Part shown: piece after piece, positions 62,957 through 64,000 of the stretch
How the letters are laid out: every line of letters starts with the position of its first letter
Numbering within the stretch: the stretch's first letter is position 1
Source: JAPOXR01 sp965221935
Lineage (GTDB): Bacteria > Pseudomonadota > Alphaproteobacteria > Rhodobacterales > Rhodobacteraceae
DNA length: 64,000 bases
Direction of reading: 5' to 3'
Assembly: GCA_965221935.1 (NCBI GenBank)
Contig: CBDCSZ010000042.1
Span: 10,738 to 74,737, forward strand
Program-made: the position numbers and the translations under genes
The notes under the pieces: model-generated
Databases searched by the model: none
Seen by the model: the letters and a program-made list of their open reading frames with translations, nothing else
Told to the model about the DNA's origin: nothing

Positions 62957-64000
62957 TTACCCGTAGACTCCGCGGCATTTGCGCGCGATGCGCCAAGCGT
63001 AGACATTTAAGCAAAGCGTCACCAAATACAGCATCAGTCCAGCCGCGAACGCTGCCAGTGTTTTTGGATTGTCGAACGAAGTATCGCCGATCAGCAGCGT
63101 AACAATCCGCACGGTGACAGTTGTGACGCTGTCCAGCGGATTGAGCGTGAGTTTGGCGATCAGCCCGGCCGCCATGACCACAATCATTGTTTCACCAATG
63201 GCGCGGCTTACCGCCAGCGGGATTCCTCCGGCTATGCCAGGTAAAACCGCCGGAAACAGAACCTGCAGCATGGTCTCGGCGCGGGTTGCGCCGAGCGTCA
63301 GCGATCCGTCACGCAGCGCATGTGGCACTGCGCTGAGCGCATCGTCGGACGACGATGAAAAAAATGGAATCAGCATGCATCCCATGACTCCGCCGGCCGC
63401 GAAAGCCGTATTTGGCGCGATGTCGAGGCACAGTGTCATGCCAATTGAGCGAAATGCCGGCGCATTGACAAGAACGGCAAAAAAACTGTCGATTAAGGTT
63501 GGCGCCCCGGCCAGAATCTCAAGCACCGGCTTGGCGAGCGCGCGCGCGCGTCGCAACGCAAATCCATTCAAATGGATTGACGAGAGCAGGCCGACTGGAA
63601 CCGACTGAAACACGGCCACCGCCATAACCAGAAGCGTGCCGGACAGCACCGGGACCCAGCCGAGGGCTCCCGCCGTCGCGACCTGATCACCGCGAATCGG
63701 AATTTGGCGTTCGCAGTTTAGTCCAAACAAAAGGTCGTGGATTGGAATCAGGGCAAAGAACCGAAGGAATTCCACCGGCGGTGGGGCAACAATCACTATC
63801 GTCGTGAATGCCGCCAGAACCGCGCACGCCATCAGCAGAAGCAGGACAATGTGTTCCGACCGCTGCTTGGCCGGAAACCTAGACCTGACCCGCTATCTGG
63901 CGACAGCGGCCAGCACAGCCGACGGAAGAATGACCGCGAAGGGTATGGAAATGGCGGCCGTGTCACGGAGGCGGTTCAACCGTTCTGCAGCAGCCAAAAC
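62957..64000 (-). pseudogene. pstC: Phosphate ABC transporter permease PstC, with in-frame stop; extends past window
   Basis: From 63832 down, the permease core is intact: KPVLEILAGAPTLIDSFFAV, the VPHALRDGSLTLGATRAETM segment and AVSRAIGETMIVVMAAGL. Upstream in the same frame, TAG at 63893-63895 interrupts the protein between LAAVAR and RVRSRFPAKQRSEHIVL. Reading continues to the window edge as PFAVILPSAVLAAVAR, typical of the long alphaproteobacterial PstC N-terminus. A GTG or ATG restart after the stop could yield only a shortened permease. With pstA also broken, this Pst transporter is probably lost. Confidence 0.8.

Overview
The window is GC-rich DNA from an alphaproteobacterium, most like Rhodobacterales. 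The signs are the gene neighbourhoods (suf locus with two YIP1-type membrane genes; aroK-aroB beside xerD and a CBS-domain gene; IalB family; lpxD/ACP/ketosynthase; lipA beside a RatA/Coq10-like gene), paired GTTC-N7-GTTC-type SOS boxes before recA, and an Irr/ICE-type palindrome before the suf regulator. TGA is an ordinary stop. Insertion sequences, a group II intron and several broken genes suggest a genome in erosion, as in a recently host-restricted or bottlenecked lineage. Five or more single-base frameshifts could instead be sequence error.

Layout. 1-6.2 kb: pseudouridine catabolism (psuG, psuK), rpsB-tsf, aroQ, a TIM-barrel protein and a fatty acid desaturase. 6.6-12.8 kb: a mobile block. 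A group II intron has its reverse-transcriptase gene split by a 2.2-kb serine-recombinase element with 26-bp terminal inverted repeats. Next come a terminator, a nonsense-mutated IS1634-type transposase and tRNA-Arg(CCG). 12.9-21.9 kb: the suf Fe-S assembly operon on the minus strand (rrf2, cysteine desulfurase, sufB, cupin, sufC, sufD, two YIP1, sufS), with an Irr-type box upstream and a divergent hydrolase. 21.9-29.6 kb: RatA-like, lipA, an intact IS with an 8-bp target duplication, icd, DUF1330 and alaS.

29.7-34.7 kb: a mobile island between alaS and recA. It holds a decayed IS5, an EcoRV-like restriction-modification remnant (methyltransferase intact, nuclease cut short), two tiny coupled ORFs, an IS1595 remnant, and an IS whose transposase carries a DruA (DUF4338) N-terminal region. 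34.7-42.3 kb: recA, a metallo-beta-lactamase-fold hydrolase, rlmE, a folate/corrinoid C1 module (virulence-factor-family protein, MTHFR-like, methyl-THF methyltransferase, corrinoid activator) and tRNA-Gly(CCC). 42.3-51.7 kb: pgi-pgl-zwf, a radical SAM enzyme, aroB-aroK, a 44-aa membrane peptide, xerD and a CorC-type protein. 51.7-58.7 kb: IalB, ketosynthase-ACP-lpxD, L,D-transpeptidase, DUF882 protein and proA.

58.7-64 kb: a region of decay or error. proB has one frameshift and the normally essential obgE has three. rpmA and rplU are intact. pstA has a frameshift and an internal deletion, and pstC has an in-frame stop.

The main points of interest are the nested intron/serine element, the EcoRV-like remnant in the alaS-recA island, the Irr-type box over an Rrf2 regulator lacking the usual cluster cysteines, and the broken obgE.
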